64,000 bases of DNA, taken from assembly GCF_029360665.1 (NCBI RefSeq), contig NZ_JARDUB010000003.1:248001-312000 (forward strand). The letters are read 5' to 3'. A model generated the notes under the pieces. The model saw only the letters and a list, made by a program, of their open reading frames with translations, ran no database searches and was not told the origin of the DNA. The number at the start of each line of letters is the position of its first letter. Within the stretch, counting starts at the first letter, position 1. The DNA is from Eudoraea chungangensis. GTDB taxonomy: Bacteria; Bacteroidota; Bacteroidia; Flavobacteriales; Flavobacteriaceae. This document shows positions 16,671 to 26,492 of this stretch, piece by piece. The position numbers and the translations under genes are program-made.

Positions 16671-18125
16671 TTATGGTGTATTTTTTAGAATTTCCAAAAG
16701 GTATTTCCAAAATTTCTGTACGGAGGAAATAGATACTCTTTCATCCGGAGAATGTGCCCCTTTTATCGTAGGTCCAAAACTTATCATATCCAGGTTTGGA
16801 TAATGTTGCCCTAGAATACCACACTCTAAGCCAGCATGGCAGGCAACCACCTTTGGCTTTTCATTAAACAGACTAGTGTATTGTTCTTTAAGTATTTTTA
16901 AAATTGGTGATTTTGGATTTGGTTGCCACCCGGGATATTCTCCCGAGAGACGAATTTCGCAGCCTGCCAATTCAAAAACACTTTGTAAAGAAGTAGCCAA
17001 ATCATTTTTGGAAGACTCTATGGAGGATCTGGTTAAGCACCCAATATGGATATTTCCATCACCTATTCGAACTCGTGCTATATTGTTAGATGTAGCCACC
17101 AAATCGGGAATGGCCGTACTCATTAAATAGACACCATTATGTGCTGCATATATGGCCCTTAATACTTTATTCTGTATTAAAGGGTCCATAATTGCTTCGG
17201 GTAGTGCAACAACTTCTAATTCTAATTGCATTTGTTTTTCAACAATGGCAAACTCCCTTTTTATTTCAATTGCCAAGGCTTCAAAGTCTCTGACAAAAGC
17301 GGTTTCGTTTTCTTCCGAAACTACAATAATGGAGACACTCTCTCTTGGTATAGCATTTCTAAGACTTCCGCCATCAATTTTGGCAATACCTATATTATGA
17401 CTATTGACAGAGCCCAGTAATAATCGATTCATGATTTTATTGGCATTTCCAAGGCCTTTATGAATATCCATTCCGCTATGCCCGCCTTGCAAACCCTTAA
17501 CAATTACTTTATAAGCACTAGAATTTGTTGGTGTGGAAATTTGCGGATAGGTACGAGACGCTGTAATGTCTATTCCCCCGGCGCAACCTATATCAATTTC
17601 ATCATCCTCCTCTGTGTCTAAATTTAAGAGAATTTCTCCCTGCAGAACACCGGGCTTTAAACCCTGGGCTCCCGTCATTCCAGTCTCTTCATCGATAGTA
17701 AATAATGCCTCTAAAGGTGGATGTGGAATACTAGTGCTCTCGAGAAGACTTAGGATTGCCGCAACTCCCATACCATTGTCGGCACCCAGAGTTGTTCCCT
17801 TAGCCTTTACCCAATCATCTTCGGCCAACATCGCTATACCCTGCGTCTCAAAGTCGAAAACTGTGTCATTATTTTTCTGATGAACCATATCTAAATGGGA
17901 CTGTAAGGTAATCATCTTGCGATTTTCCATCCCCGTGGTTGCAGGCTTGCGAATAATCACATTCCCTACCTCGTCTTTAAAAGTTTCTAAACCCAAAGAC
18001 TTGCCAAAATCCATAGCAAACTGAATCACTCTTTCTTCTCTTTTAGAAGGTCTAGGCACTGCATTCAATTTGGAAAAATTTTTCCAAACTACCTTGGGTT
18101 CTAATTCTAATATTTCCTTGTTCAT
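16671..18125 (-). CDS. pepD: Aminoacyl-histidine dipeptidase (peptidase D, M20 family)
   Basis: A cytosolic zinc dipeptidase of family M20C that splits dipeptides such as beta-alanyl-histidine. Motifs in order: LQSHLDMVHQ (zinc His and catalytic Asp), GADNGMGVAA (bridging Asp), FTIDEETGMTGA (catalytic Glu pair), GGHSGMDIHKG in the lid/dimerisation domain, and VACHAGLECGILG near the C-terminus. The 484 residues match the family. It has its own promoter box and is not linked to a neighbour on the same strand. Confidence 0.93.
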   Translation of the reverse strand: MNKEILELEPKVVWKNFSKLNAVPRPSKREERVIQFAMDFGKSLGLETFKDEVGNVIIRKPATTGMENRKMITLQSHLDMVHQKNNDTVFDFETQGIAMLAEDDWVKAKGTTLGADNGMGVAAILSLLESTSIPHPPLEALFTIDEETGMTGAQGLKPGVLQGEILLNLDTEEDDEIDIGCAGGIDITASRTYPQISTPTNSSAYKVIVKGLQGGHSGMDIHKGLGNANKIMNRLLLGSVNSHNIGIAKIDGGSLRNAIPRESVSIIVVSEENETAFVRDFEALAIEIKREFAIVEKQMQLELEVVALPEAIMDPLIQNKVLRAIYAAHNGVYLMSTAIPDLVATSNNIARVRIGDGNIHIGCLTRSSIESSKNDLATSLQSVFELAGCEIRLSGEYPGWQPNPKSPILKILKEQYTSLFNEKPKVVACHAGLECGILGQHYPNLDMISFGPTIKGAHSPDERVSISSVQKFWKYLLEILKNTP

Positions 18126-18141
18126 AATATTATTAAAACGT

Positions 18142-18149
18142 CAAAAATA
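18142..18149 (-). promoter_or_regulatory. Putative -7 box for pepD
   Basis: TATTTTTG on the minus strand, 16 bases before the pepD ATG, matches TAnnTTTG. It is divergent from the box at 18182. Confidence 0.45.
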
Positions 18150-18181
18150 CATATTGAAATTAAACCTAGCTAGATAAATAG

Positions 18182-18189
18182 TATTTTTG
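18182..18189 (+). promoter_or_regulatory. Putative -7 box for the DUF3810 gene, 5 bases from its ATG
   Basis: TATTTTTG matches TAnnTTTG, and only AGTGC separates it from the ATG at 18195. This is the same spacing as at 13941/13947 and suggests a leaderless mRNA. Confidence 0.5.
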
Positions 18190-18194
18190 AGTGC

Positions 18195-19274
18195 ATGAAG
18201 AACAGATTTAAAAATTGGATTGCCATAGCACTATTGCCTCAAATTCTACTTGTAAAATGGATTGGTCATTACCCTGAATTTGTAGATGCATATTATAGCC
18301 AAGGTTTTTACCAACTTATTTCGCAGTTCTTTAGAAGCCTATTAGGTTGGTCATCTATTTCTTTTGGAGATCTAATCTATTGTTTGCTCTTTATACTTAG
18401 CGTTCGATATGTAATTTTAAATTGGAAAAAAATAAAGGATAAACCGAAAGTCTTCTTTCGAGACTTCGTAATGGTTCTCTCGGTAGCATACTTCACTTTT
18501 CATTTAACATGGGGACTTAATTACTACAGGGTTCCATTGGCTAAGTCTTTAGAACTCAAGGAGACCTATTCCTTCTCTGAACTTGAGGAAATTACGAAGT
18601 CCTTAATTAAAAAAACCAACCAATTACAATTTGAAATCAGTAAGGATTCTACGGAAAAAATAAACATACCTTATACGCATAAAGAGTTCTTTGACCTTAC
18701 CATCGATGGATATCAAAAATTGGAACAAAAGCTTCCTCAATTTGCCTATAAAAAGCCCAGTATAAAAAACTCCTTATTAAGTACAATGTTGAGTTATATG
18801 GGCTATGGAGGGTATTTAAACCCTTTTACAAATGAGGCGCAAGTTAATGCTAAGGTACCGAGCTTTAGGTTTCCCATAATTGCTGGTCATGAAATTGGAC
18901 ATCAAATAGGCTATTCTGCAGAAAATGAAGTGAATTTCATTGGATATCTAGTAACCTCCAATAATGATAATATCTATTTCAAATATGCCGCTTACGCCTA
19001 TGCAGCCAGTTACTGTCTCAGTGAAATTAAACGTCGTGACAAAACCAAGGCCGCAACCCTATATGCAACTTTTAATCTAGGCGTGAAGAAAAATTTTGAT
19101 GCTTACTACACCTTTTGGAAAGCCTATGATAATCCATTGGAGCCTGTTTTTAAAAATGTTTTTAATACTTTCCTAAAAGCCAATAATCAAAAAGATGGTA
19201 TAAAAAGCTATTACAAAATTGTCACCTACCTCGTGGCATATCACTTAAAATATCCAATTGAATTTAAAAGCTAA
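18195..19274 (+). CDS. DUF3810 membrane zinc metalloprotease-like protein
   Basis: A 359-residue protein of the DUF3810 type. Three hydrophobic segments in the first 120 residues anchor it. The soluble part contains a zincin motif, HEIGHQ (His232), with a downstream Glu in AENEVNFIGYL that could serve as third ligand. MLSYMGYGGYLNPFTNEAQVN precedes the motif and is characteristic of the family. It is probably a membrane-attached peptidase facing the periplasm, with unknown substrates. It is monocistronic and convergent with the lipoprotein gene at 19291. Confidence 0.82.
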   Translation: MKNRFKNWIAIALLPQILLVKWIGHYPEFVDAYYSQGFYQLISQFFRSLLGWSSISFGDLIYCLLFILSVRYVILNWKKIKDKPKVFFRDFVMVLSVAYFTFHLTWGLNYYRVPLAKSLELKETYSFSELEEITKSLIKKTNQLQFEISKDSTEKINIPYTHKEFFDLTIDGYQKLEQKLPQFAYKKPSIKNSLLSTMLSYMGYGGYLNPFTNEAQVNAKVPSFRFPIIAGHEIGHQIGYSAENEVNFIGYLVTSNNDNIYFKYAAYAYAASYCLSEIKRRDKTKAATLYATFNLGVKKNFDAYYTFWKAYDNPLEPVFKNVFNTFLKANNQKDGIKSYYKIVTYLVAYHLKYPIEFKS

Positions 19275-19290
19275 TAAAAAGAACAGTACA

Positions 19291-20091
19291 CTAAGACTTT
19301 TTTACTATTGCTGCGTCAGAGGGTTTATCATAAAAACCCTTAGTTTTACTTTTAGTTGATAGCTCGGCGTTTTCAAATATTCTGGTGCTTTTCTTTTCCT
19401 TAATAATTCTACCCTCATAGGCATACCAACTTAAGCTTGATGGAAGCAAAATTCCATCAATAGTTCTCCAGTCATTATAGCGTATCCATTTTATATTGTC
19501 TGATTTTTCTCCAGTTCGGTAAGTTACGGTGTAACCCAACCATTTCATTTCGTAGGTAACAGGATCATAGTGAACAAAATACTGGTCTTTTGGAGATGTT
19601 CCCACGCCTGTTTCGTAACCAATTTGTATTCCAGGATACGATTTATCTTCAAAAATAAGAGGCACTGTTTCTTCATATACAATACCCGGATCAGCTAAAA
19701 CAAAGGGCATGGCATAGAAGTAGAACATAAGGTTATGATAAAATACGGCATCCCCTGTGTATGCGTTTTTAGGGTCTAATAACCATACCTCTTCACCGTC
19801 AAACCCCATGGAATAATCATTAAACTCTATTTTATCCTTCCTAGACTTTAAGTCTATTGTATGTCTTTCCGTCAACTCGCCCTTTTTAAGAACGAACTGC
19901 AAAGTGTGCTGGTTTTTCCAACTTTCGATACCCCCATGCGCTAAAAGAACACTGTCTAAGGCACTTGGAAAGGTAGCCTGTTCCAATTCGGATGAGGCCT
20001 CTTGAGATTCTTTTAAATTTACAGCTGTATTAGACTTATCTTTACAAGAGATAAGAACAGAAAGCAGAAATAAGACTAAAAATCGGTTCAT
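19291..20091 (-). CDS. Lipoprotein, DUF6503-like, unknown function
   Basis: A 266-residue predicted lipoprotein (LLSVLISC, Cys at about 16). After a linker the mature part starts ALDSVLLAHGGIESWKN, a helix typical of DUF6503-type periplasmic proteins, and continues with long beta strands (LTERHTIDLKSRKDKIEF, YTVTYRTGEKSDNIKWI, DGILLPSSLSW). The fold is probably a LolA/LppX-like open barrel that could bind a lipid or hydrophobic ligand, which is inference. It stands alone between convergent and divergent neighbours. Confidence 0.68.
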   Translation of the reverse strand: MNRFLVLFLLSVLISCKDKSNTAVNLKESQEASSELEQATFPSALDSVLLAHGGIESWKNQHTLQFVLKKGELTERHTIDLKSRKDKIEFNDYSMGFDGEEVWLLDPKNAYTGDAVFYHNLMFYFYAMPFVLADPGIVYEETVPLIFEDKSYPGIQIGYETGVGTSPKDQYFVHYDPVTYEMKWLGYTVTYRTGEKSDNIKWIRYNDWRTIDGILLPSSLSWYAYEGRIIKEKKSTRIFENAELSTKSKTKGFYDKPSDAAIVKKS

Positions 20092-20166
20092 TTTTATTAT
20101 TTTAAGATTAAGAATGTCTTGGTCGATTTTACCATGGAAAGTTTACATCTTTGCTAAAACTATTTT

Positions 20167-20988
20167 ATGACAGGGGTAAAAAGAGTTACAAGTATACACA
20201 ATCCTACCATCAAAAAATATCTTACGCTTAGAGAGAAAGCCAGAGATAGAAAAAAACTAGGTTTATTTGTTCTAGAAGGAAAACGAGAACTGGAACTTGC
20301 CTTAAAAAAAGGATATAGCATAGACACCCTATTTTACTGTCCAGAGATTATTACGGATTCCGAAACTCTCGCACTAATTAAAATTGGATCCCAAAGGCCA
20401 GAGATAATCGAAATTTCATTAGAGGTATATAAAAAGTTAGTAGTAAGAAAAACCACTGAGGGTGTAATTGCAATTGTAGAAAGCAAGGAACATTCGCTAA
20501 AATCTTTATTGGTACGGCGCAAAACCCCTTTAATACTCGTTGCTGAAGCTCCCGAAAAACCAGGTAATATAGGGGCTCTGTTAAGAACTGCTGATGCCGC
20601 CAAACTTGATGCGGTTTTAATTGCTGATTATGCAGGAGATCTATATAACCCTAATGTTATTCGTTCTAGCGTTGGCTGTGTTTTCACTGTTCCTATCGCC
20701 ATTGGAAGTTCAAAAGAAATCCTGCACTTTTTAAAGGATCGTAATATTCCTCTTTTTGCTGCGGCCTTAACCGCATCTACCCACTACGACAAGGTAGATT
20801 TTTCTGAAGGAGGGGCAATTGCAGTAGGTACTGAAGCAAAAGGACTAACACAGGAATTTCTTATGGCCTCTCAACAGAATATTATTATTCCGATGGAAGG
20901 GGAAATTGATTCAATGAATGTCTCGGTCTCCGCGGCAATTATTATATTTGAAGCAAAAAGACAAAGAGGATTATTTTCGAATAAATAA
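20167..20988 (+). CDS. TrmH/SpoU-family RNA 2'-O-methyltransferase
   Basis: A SPOUT-class methyltransferase of 273 residues. The N-terminal substrate-binding domain contains KYLTLREKARDRKKLGLFVLEGKREL. The C-terminal knotted domain has the three SpoU motifs: PGNIGALLRTADA (motif 1, catalytic Arg), GTEAKGLT (motif 2) and IPMEGEIDSMNVSVSAAI (motif 3). It likely methylates a ribose in rRNA or tRNA; the exact nucleotide is not determinable from sequence. An M48 protease gene follows after 69 bases. Confidence 0.9.
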   Translation: MTGVKRVTSIHNPTIKKYLTLREKARDRKKLGLFVLEGKRELELALKKGYSIDTLFYCPEIITDSETLALIKIGSQRPEIIEISLEVYKKLVVRKTTEGVIAIVESKEHSLKSLLVRRKTPLILVAEAPEKPGNIGALLRTADAAKLDAVLIADYAGDLYNPNVIRSSVGCVFTVPIAIGSSKEILHFLKDRNIPLFAAALTASTHYDKVDFSEGGAIAVGTEAKGLTQEFLMASQQNIIIPMEGEIDSMNVSVSAAIIIFEAKRQRGLFSNK

Positions 20989-21057
20989 GAGACTTTTAAT
21001 CTAAGGCCCAAGCTACTTTGTCGATCTACATAACCAAAAATCTTTAACCACCCACCT

Positions 21058-22290
21058 ATGGATAGTACGAATCTATTTTACCTTATCATTGGCATAATAC
21101 TACTTCAATTTTTAATTGAAACGGTTTTGGATTTTCTAAATTTTCGTAGGTTCAATGACGCCATACCTCCAGAATTACAAGATGTTTTTGACCAAGAAGA
21201 ATACCTAAAATCGCAGGAATATAAAATGTACAATTACAAATTTGGATTACTTACATCTATCTTTTCCCTGGGATTAATGTTGGGTTTTTTAAGTTTTGGT
21301 GGTTTTGAATGGGTAGATCAAATAGTTAGGTCTGTTACAGACAATTCTATTCTTATGACTCTGTTGTTTTTTGGCATAATTGCTATAGGTTCAGACTTGT
21401 TATCTTTACCATTCTCCTATTATCAAACCTTTGTTATTGAAGAAAAGTTTGGCTTCAATAAAAGTACCGTCAGACTCTTTATTTTGGATAAACTTAAAGG
21501 ATGGATGATGCTGGTGCTATTGGGTGGCATCTTATTATCTGCCATAGTTTGGTTTTATGAATGGAGTGGGGCCGCATTTTGGCTCTATGCGCTTGGAATT
21601 ATTGCCTTGTTTACAATAAGCATGAATCTCTTTTACAGCAGATTAATTGTTCCACTTTTTAATAAACAGAGTCCGTTAGAAGATGGAGAGCTCAAGGATA
21701 AAATAAGCGCCTATGCCGCAAATGTAGGTTTTAGTCTTAGACAGGTATTTGTATTAGACGGCTCTAAAAGAAGTACAAAAGCCAATGCCTATTTTTCGGG
21801 CTTTGGTAAAGAGAAACGAGTTACCCTGTTCGACACCCTCATAAACGACTTGGAACAAGAAGAAATTGTAGCTGTTCTGGCACATGAGGTAGGGCATTAT
21901 AAAAAACATCATATCATTATTAACTTAGTACTTTCCCTACTTCTAACAGCTATTACGCTCTACCTGCTATCTCTTTTTATTTCAAATCCTGCTTTTTCCT
22001 ATGCCATTGGAGTAAGCAACCCAAGCTTTCACGCAGCCTTAATTTGCTTTGGCATTTTATATAGCCCTATTTCAGAAGTCAGTGGTTTGGCAATGAATAT
22101 CTTGTCTAGGAAGTTTGAATTTCAGGCAGATGACTATGCCAAAAACACCTACCATAGCAGCTATTTAATTAGCTCTCTGAAGAAGCTCTCCAAGAACAGC
22201 CTCAGCAATCTTAGTCCACATCCTGCCTATGTGTTTTTACACTACTCACACCCTCCTTTAATTCAAAGAATCAGGAATCTTAAGGCATGA
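21058..22290 (+). CDS. M48-family (Ste24-type) membrane metalloprotease
   Basis: A 410-residue polytopic protease resembling CAAX prenyl protease 1. The N-terminus is the family's extended membrane domain (LNFRRFNDAIPPELQ, FSYYQTFVIEEKFGFNKST). The zinc motif HEVGHYKKHH lies near residue 276, and the third ligand Glu lies in SRKFEFQADDYA. Bacteria lack CAAX prenylation, so it more likely acts in membrane-protein quality control, as HtpX does. The next gene on the same strand is rsh, 41 bases downstream. Confidence 0.9.
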   Translation: MDSTNLFYLIIGIILLQFLIETVLDFLNFRRFNDAIPPELQDVFDQEEYLKSQEYKMYNYKFGLLTSIFSLGLMLGFLSFGGFEWVDQIVRSVTDNSILMTLLFFGIIAIGSDLLSLPFSYYQTFVIEEKFGFNKSTVRLFILDKLKGWMMLVLLGGILLSAIVWFYEWSGAAFWLYALGIIALFTISMNLFYSRLIVPLFNKQSPLEDGELKDKISAYAANVGFSLRQVFVLDGSKRSTKANAYFSGFGKEKRVTLFDTLINDLEQEEIVAVLAHEVGHYKKHHIIINLVLSLLLTAITLYLLSLFISNPAFSYAIGVSNPSFHAALICFGILYSPISEVSGLAMNILSRKFEFQADDYAKNTYHSSYLISSLKKLSKNSLSNLSPHPAYVFLHYSHPPLIQRIRNLKA

Positions 22291-22331
22291 TTTTTGTTGG
22301 TAACTACAAAAGAATGTGGTATTTTTAATAT

Positions 22332-24539
22332 ATGGGGGTAGATACAGTTTTAGAGAAGGAAAACAAGGAAATCGCCAAACAGTATAAGGAACTTCTGCGC
22401 ATTAGCTATCAAACTTTAAGCGCTCAAGACAAAAAACTGATAAGGTCTGCTTTTGACGTTGCGGTAGACGCACATAAAAACCAGAGGAGAAAGTCGGGTG
22501 AAGCCTATATTTTTCATCCTATTGCGGTAGCTAAAATAGTTGCCTCGGAAATTGGCTTGGATGCGGTTTCTATTGCCGCGGCTTTACTACATGACGTGGT
22601 GGAGGATACCGAATATACCTTAGATGATATTGAACGTATGTTTGGGGAAACTATCGCTCGTATCGTAGACGGCCTGACTAAAATAGCCCATCTTAAAAAG
22701 GACATGAATATCTCGCAGCAGGCCGAGAACTTCAGAAAAATGCTTCTCACGCTTCACGATGATGTCAGAGTCATTATAATAAAAATAGCAGATCGATACC
22801 ACAATATGCTTACCATGGACGCCATGCCAGAGCACAAGCAGGTTAAGATGGCTTCTGAGACCTTATATATCTACGCCCCTTTAGCACATAGAATAGGGCT
22901 TTACAATATTAAAACCGAGCTAGAAGACTTAAGTCTAAAGTACACAGAACCGGAGGTATATAAGGACATTCAAGAGAAAATTGAGAAAACCAAAGAGGAA
23001 CAACTAGATTATATAGATCAGTTTTCTAAAGTTATTCGAGACTCTTTAGATAAAGAAGGATTAGAATACGACATCAAAGGAAGGATGAAGTCTATCTACT
23101 CTATCCGAAGAAAAATGCTCACGCAGAATGTCACCTTTGATGAGATCTATGATAAATTTGCGATAAGGATTATTTATAAATCCGATAAACAAAATGAAAA
23201 ATTTCTGGCTTGGAAAATATACTCTATTGTAACCGACCATTTTACACCTAACCCTATACGTCTTCGCGATTGGATTTCGTCTCCTAAATCGACGGGGTAT
23301 GAAGCATTGCATATAACAGTAATGGGTCCGGAAGGAAGATGGGTAGAAGTGCAGATACGCAGTGAAAGAATGCATGAAATTGCAGAAAAGGGATATGCTG
23401 CTCATTTTAAGTACAAGCACGGCGATCAGAAAGAACAGGGTATTGAAATATGGCTAAACAAATTACAAGAGGCTCTAGAGACTTCTAATGGAAGTGCCGT
23501 TGATTTTGTTGAAGAGTTTAAATTAAATCTGTATTCCAAAGAAATATTTGTTTTCACCCCTCAAGGCGAGCTAAAATCCTTACCAAAAGATGCTACGCCC
23601 TTAGATTTTGCTTTCAATATTCATACAGAAGTTGGTATGAAAACAAGGGGGGCCAAGGTTAATGGTAAGTTAGTTCCCTTAAACACCTCCTTAAAAAGCG
23701 GAGACCAGGTAGAGATTATTACTTCAGAAAAGGCTAAGCCAAATCAAAATTGGCTAGACTACGCCACTACGGCCAGAGCACGATCTAAAATAAGATCATC
23801 TCTTCGGGATGAGCAGAAAGAAGTAGCTGCAGAAGGGAAAGACATATTAAGAAGAAAATTAAAATCCCAAAAAATAAATTTAAATGAGGATGCCATAAAC
23901 AAAATGGTAGTCTACTTTAAGCTTAACACCAGTTTAGATTTGTTTTACAGGGTCGGAGTTGGGGCCATAGACAATCAAATGATTAAGGACTTTGCTTCCT
24001 CTTACAACAATGCCTTTATTAGTTTTTTCAAAAACAAAATTAGAAGAAAGCCTGTCCCTGAAGATATCAACAAAGATGAAATCACTTCGAAGTACGACTT
24101 ATTGGTGTTTGGCAAAGAAGAAGAAAAGTTAAGCTATACACTTTCTAAATGCTGTAGTCCTATTCCAGGTGATGAAGTATTTGGTTTTGTCAGTGTAAAT
24201 GAAGGTATTAAAGTACACAAGAAGAATTGCCCCAATGCTATCGCTTTGCAATCTAATTATGCCTATAGAATTATAAGTGCAAAATGGATAGATTCCAGTC
24301 AGGAAGAGTTTTTATCCGAAATCAGACTAACTGGCATCGATAATATTGGTCTGGTAAACGAAATCACCAAGGTAATTTCCGATAACATGCATGTAAACAT
24401 TCGTAATCTAAATTTCAGTACGGATGGGGGTACTTTTACCGGAAAAATTACAGTGGTTGTAAAGAACAAATCCATTTTGAAAAAACTTATTAACAACCTT
24501 AAACAAATAGGAGGTATAGAAAAAGTAACTCGGGCATAA
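22332..24539 (+). CDS. Bifunctional (p)ppGpp synthetase/hydrolase, RelA/SpoT family
   Basis: This is the stringent-response enzyme (rsh/spoT). The N-terminal HD hydrolase domain is intact (AALLHDVVEDTEYTLDDI with His87-Asp88). The synthetase domain has GRMKSIYSIRRKM, DKFAIRII and STGYEALHITV. TGS (IFVFTPQGELKSLPKDATPLDFAF), a zinc-finger-like CCSPIPGDEVFGF...HKKNC segment and a C-terminal ACT domain follow. Length 735 is normal. With both catalytic sites intact it should make and degrade ppGpp. It is followed by fur-like and purA genes, an order common in flavobacteria; purA product activity is itself a known ppGpp target. Confidence 0.94.
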   Translation: MGVDTVLEKENKEIAKQYKELLRISYQTLSAQDKKLIRSAFDVAVDAHKNQRRKSGEAYIFHPIAVAKIVASEIGLDAVSIAAALLHDVVEDTEYTLDDIERMFGETIARIVDGLTKIAHLKKDMNISQQAENFRKMLLTLHDDVRVIIIKIADRYHNMLTMDAMPEHKQVKMASETLYIYAPLAHRIGLYNIKTELEDLSLKYTEPEVYKDIQEKIEKTKEEQLDYIDQFSKVIRDSLDKEGLEYDIKGRMKSIYSIRRKMLTQNVTFDEIYDKFAIRIIYKSDKQNEKFLAWKIYSIVTDHFTPNPIRLRDWISSPKSTGYEALHITVMGPEGRWVEVQIRSERMHEIAEKGYAAHFKYKHGDQKEQGIEIWLNKLQEALETSNGSAVDFVEEFKLNLYSKEIFVFTPQGELKSLPKDATPLDFAFNIHTEVGMKTRGAKVNGKLVPLNTSLKSGDQVEIITSEKAKPNQNWLDYATTARARSKIRSSLRDEQKEVAAEGKDILRRKLKSQKINLNEDAINKMVVYFKLNTSLDLFYRVGVGAIDNQMIKDFASSYNNAFISFFKNKIRRKPVPEDINKDEITSKYDLLVFGKEEEKLSYTLSKCCSPIPGDEVFGFVSVNEGIKVHKKNCPNAIALQSNYAYRIISAKWIDSSQEEFLSEIRLTGIDNIGLVNEITKVISDNMHVNIRNLNFSTDGGTFTGKITVVVKNKSILKKLINNLKQIGGIEKVTRA

Positions 24540-24603
24540 GACATGGAGTTTAAGGCTTCGCTTAATCTTCCTTTTTAGAGGATTAAAATTCGCATTTTAA
24601 ATG

Positions 24604-24611
24604 TACATTTG
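24604..24611 (+). promoter_or_regulatory. Putative -7 box for the Fur-family gene
   Basis: TACATTTG matches TAnnTTTG. It lies just inside a longer open frame (ATG 24601), so initiation here would produce an mRNA whose first in-frame ATG is 24634. This helps choose the start of the regulator. Confidence 0.4.
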
Positions 24612-24633
24612 CCCTAAAGATGATGTAGACATT

Positions 24634-25089
24634 ATGGGGACCACACAGGACCAGGAAACAGTAAAAAACGTATTCACAGCTTTTTTAGAAGAAAAAGGTC
24701 ATAGACGCACTCCTGAGCGCTATGCTATTCTGCAGGAAATTTATGAAAGCGACGATCATTTTGATATAGAATCTTTGTATATCAATATGAAAAACAAAAA
24801 TTATAGGGTTAGTAGAGCTACCCTCTATAACACCATTGAATTGTTGATGGAGTGCAAACTGGTTCGCAAACATCAGTTTGGTAAAAACCAGGCCCAATAC
24901 GAAAAGTCCTATTTTGACAGGCAGCACGACCATGTAATTCTCACAGATACTGGTGAAGTTGTAGAATTTTGTGATCCGCGAATTCAATCTATAAAACAAA
25001 CCATTGAAGAGATATTTGATATAAAAATCAATAACCACTCTTTGTACTTCTATGGTACAAGAAATACGAAAGAAAATAATACTAATTAA
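24634..25089 (+). CDS. Fur-family transcriptional regulator
   Basis: A metal-responsive winged-helix repressor of the Fur family, about 151 residues from ATG 24634. The DNA-binding domain includes [18 protein letters not shown] and [21 protein letters not shown]. The dimerisation domain includes [23 protein letters not shown], with the HDH metal site. The usual C-terminal Cys pair is not evident. The frame could start at 24601, but homologues begin close to 24634 and a -7 box lies between. Which metal or signal it senses (Fe, Zn, peroxide) is not determinable. It lies between rsh and purA. Confidence 0.88.
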   Translation: MGTTQDQETVKNVFTAFLEEKGHRRTPERYAILQEIYESDDHFDIESLYINMKNKNYRVSRATLYNTIELLMECKLVRKHQFGKNQAQYEKSYFDRQHDHVILTDTGEVVEFCDPRIQSIKQTIEEIFDIKINNHSLYFYGTRNTKENNTN

Positions 25090-25104
25090 CCAATACGATA
25101 TTTA

Positions 25105-26376
25105 ATGGCCGTAGATTTGCTACTGGGTCTTCAATGGGGAGACGAAGGAAAAGGAAAAATTGTTGATGTACTTACCAAAGACTACAATATTATAGCCAGA
25201 TTTCAAGGTGGCCCCAACGCAGGGCATACCTTAGAATTTGATGGAATAAAACATGTGTTACATACCATTCCTTCAGGTATTTTCCACGATAGCGCAACAA
25301 ATGTAGTTGGTAATGGAGTTGTCATAGACCCTGTTATCTTTAAAAAAGAATTAGACAATCTTAAGAAGTTTAATTTAGATATAAAATCCAAATTACTTAT
25401 TTCAAGAAAAGCGCATTTAATTCTACCTACACATCGCTTGCTAGACGCCGCCTCAGAAGCCTCCAAAGGAAAAGCCAAAATAGGCTCTACGCTTAAAGGA
25501 ATTGGCCCTACTTATATGGACAAAACAGGCAGAAATGGTATGCGCATTGGAGATTTGGAACTCTCTAATTGGAAAGAAAAGTACCGGGCACTAGCCAACA
25601 AACACGAGGCAATGATCGACTATTATGACGTTGCCATAGAATATGATTTAAAAGAACTGGAGAACGACTTTTTTAAGGCTATCAAGGAACTAAAGGAATT
25701 GACATTTATCGATAGTGAGGAATATCTTTACCAAGCCCAGAAAAAAGATCAAAAAATACTTGCAGAGGGAGCTCAGGGGTCACTGTTGGATATAGACTTT
25801 GGCACCTATCCCTATGTTACCTCATCGAATACAACAGCTGCAGGTGCATGCACAGGATTAGGCATACCGCCAAATCAGATTGGAGAAGTCTACGGTATAT
25901 TTAAAGCATATACCACCAGAGTTGGCAGCGGTCCATTCCCTACAGAACTTTTTGACAAAGTAGGTGCCAGAATGGGAAAAGTTGGGAATGAATTTGGCGC
26001 AACCACGGGAAGACCAAGACGTTGCGGATGGCTAGACCTTGTAGCTTTGAAATATGCGGTAAGAATAAACGGAGTTACCCAATTAATGATGATGAAGGCA
26101 GATGTATTAAGTGGTTTTGACAGCTTAAAAGTATGTACGGCCTACGATTATAAAGGAGATGAAGTAACTCATTTGCCTTTTAATATTGAAGCAGAAAACG
26201 TTAAACCGATTTACAAAGAACTAAAGGGTTGGTCTCAGGACTTAACCACTATGACAGATAAAACCCAGTTACCGGATACTCTAATGGATTATATCTCTTT
26301 TCTTGAGGAAGAATTAGAAGTACCCATTAAGATAGTTTCCGTAGGACCCGACAGAAAGCAAACTATTTTAAGATAA
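25105..26376 (+). CDS. purA: Adenylosuccinate synthase
   Basis: Catalyses GTP-dependent joining of IMP and aspartate, the first committed step to AMP. The P-loop-like WGDEGKGK (residues 11-18) and QGGPNAGHT supply the catalytic Asp and His. EGAQGSLLDIDFGTYPYVTSS and GVTKAYTTRVG-type segments (here GIFKAYTTRVGSGPFPTE) match the IMP and loop regions. The 423 residues are standard. It starts 15 bases after the fur-like gene and probably shares its transcript. Confidence 0.96.
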   Translation: MAVDLLLGLQWGDEGKGKIVDVLTKDYNIIARFQGGPNAGHTLEFDGIKHVLHTIPSGIFHDSATNVVGNGVVIDPVIFKKELDNLKKFNLDIKSKLLISRKAHLILPTHRLLDAASEASKGKAKIGSTLKGIGPTYMDKTGRNGMRIGDLELSNWKEKYRALANKHEAMIDYYDVAIEYDLKELENDFFKAIKELKELTFIDSEEYLYQAQKKDQKILAEGAQGSLLDIDFGTYPYVTSSNTTAAGACTGLGIPPNQIGEVYGIFKAYTTRVGSGPFPTELFDKVGARMGKVGNEFGATTGRPRRCGWLDLVALKYAVRINGVTQLMMMKADVLSGFDSLKVCTAYDYKGDEVTHLPFNIEAENVKPIYKELKGWSQDLTTMTDKTQLPDTLMDYISFLEEELEVPIKIVSVGPDRKQTILR

Positions 26377-26492
26377 AAAGCTTTTTGTAAACATTTTCTC
26401 TTTTAAAAGAATCTCTTTTTAGAGCCTTTAAATTCTTATCTTTAAAGGTATTTATTCGCCTCCCTCCCCTAGGGCATACTAAAGAATTCTTT

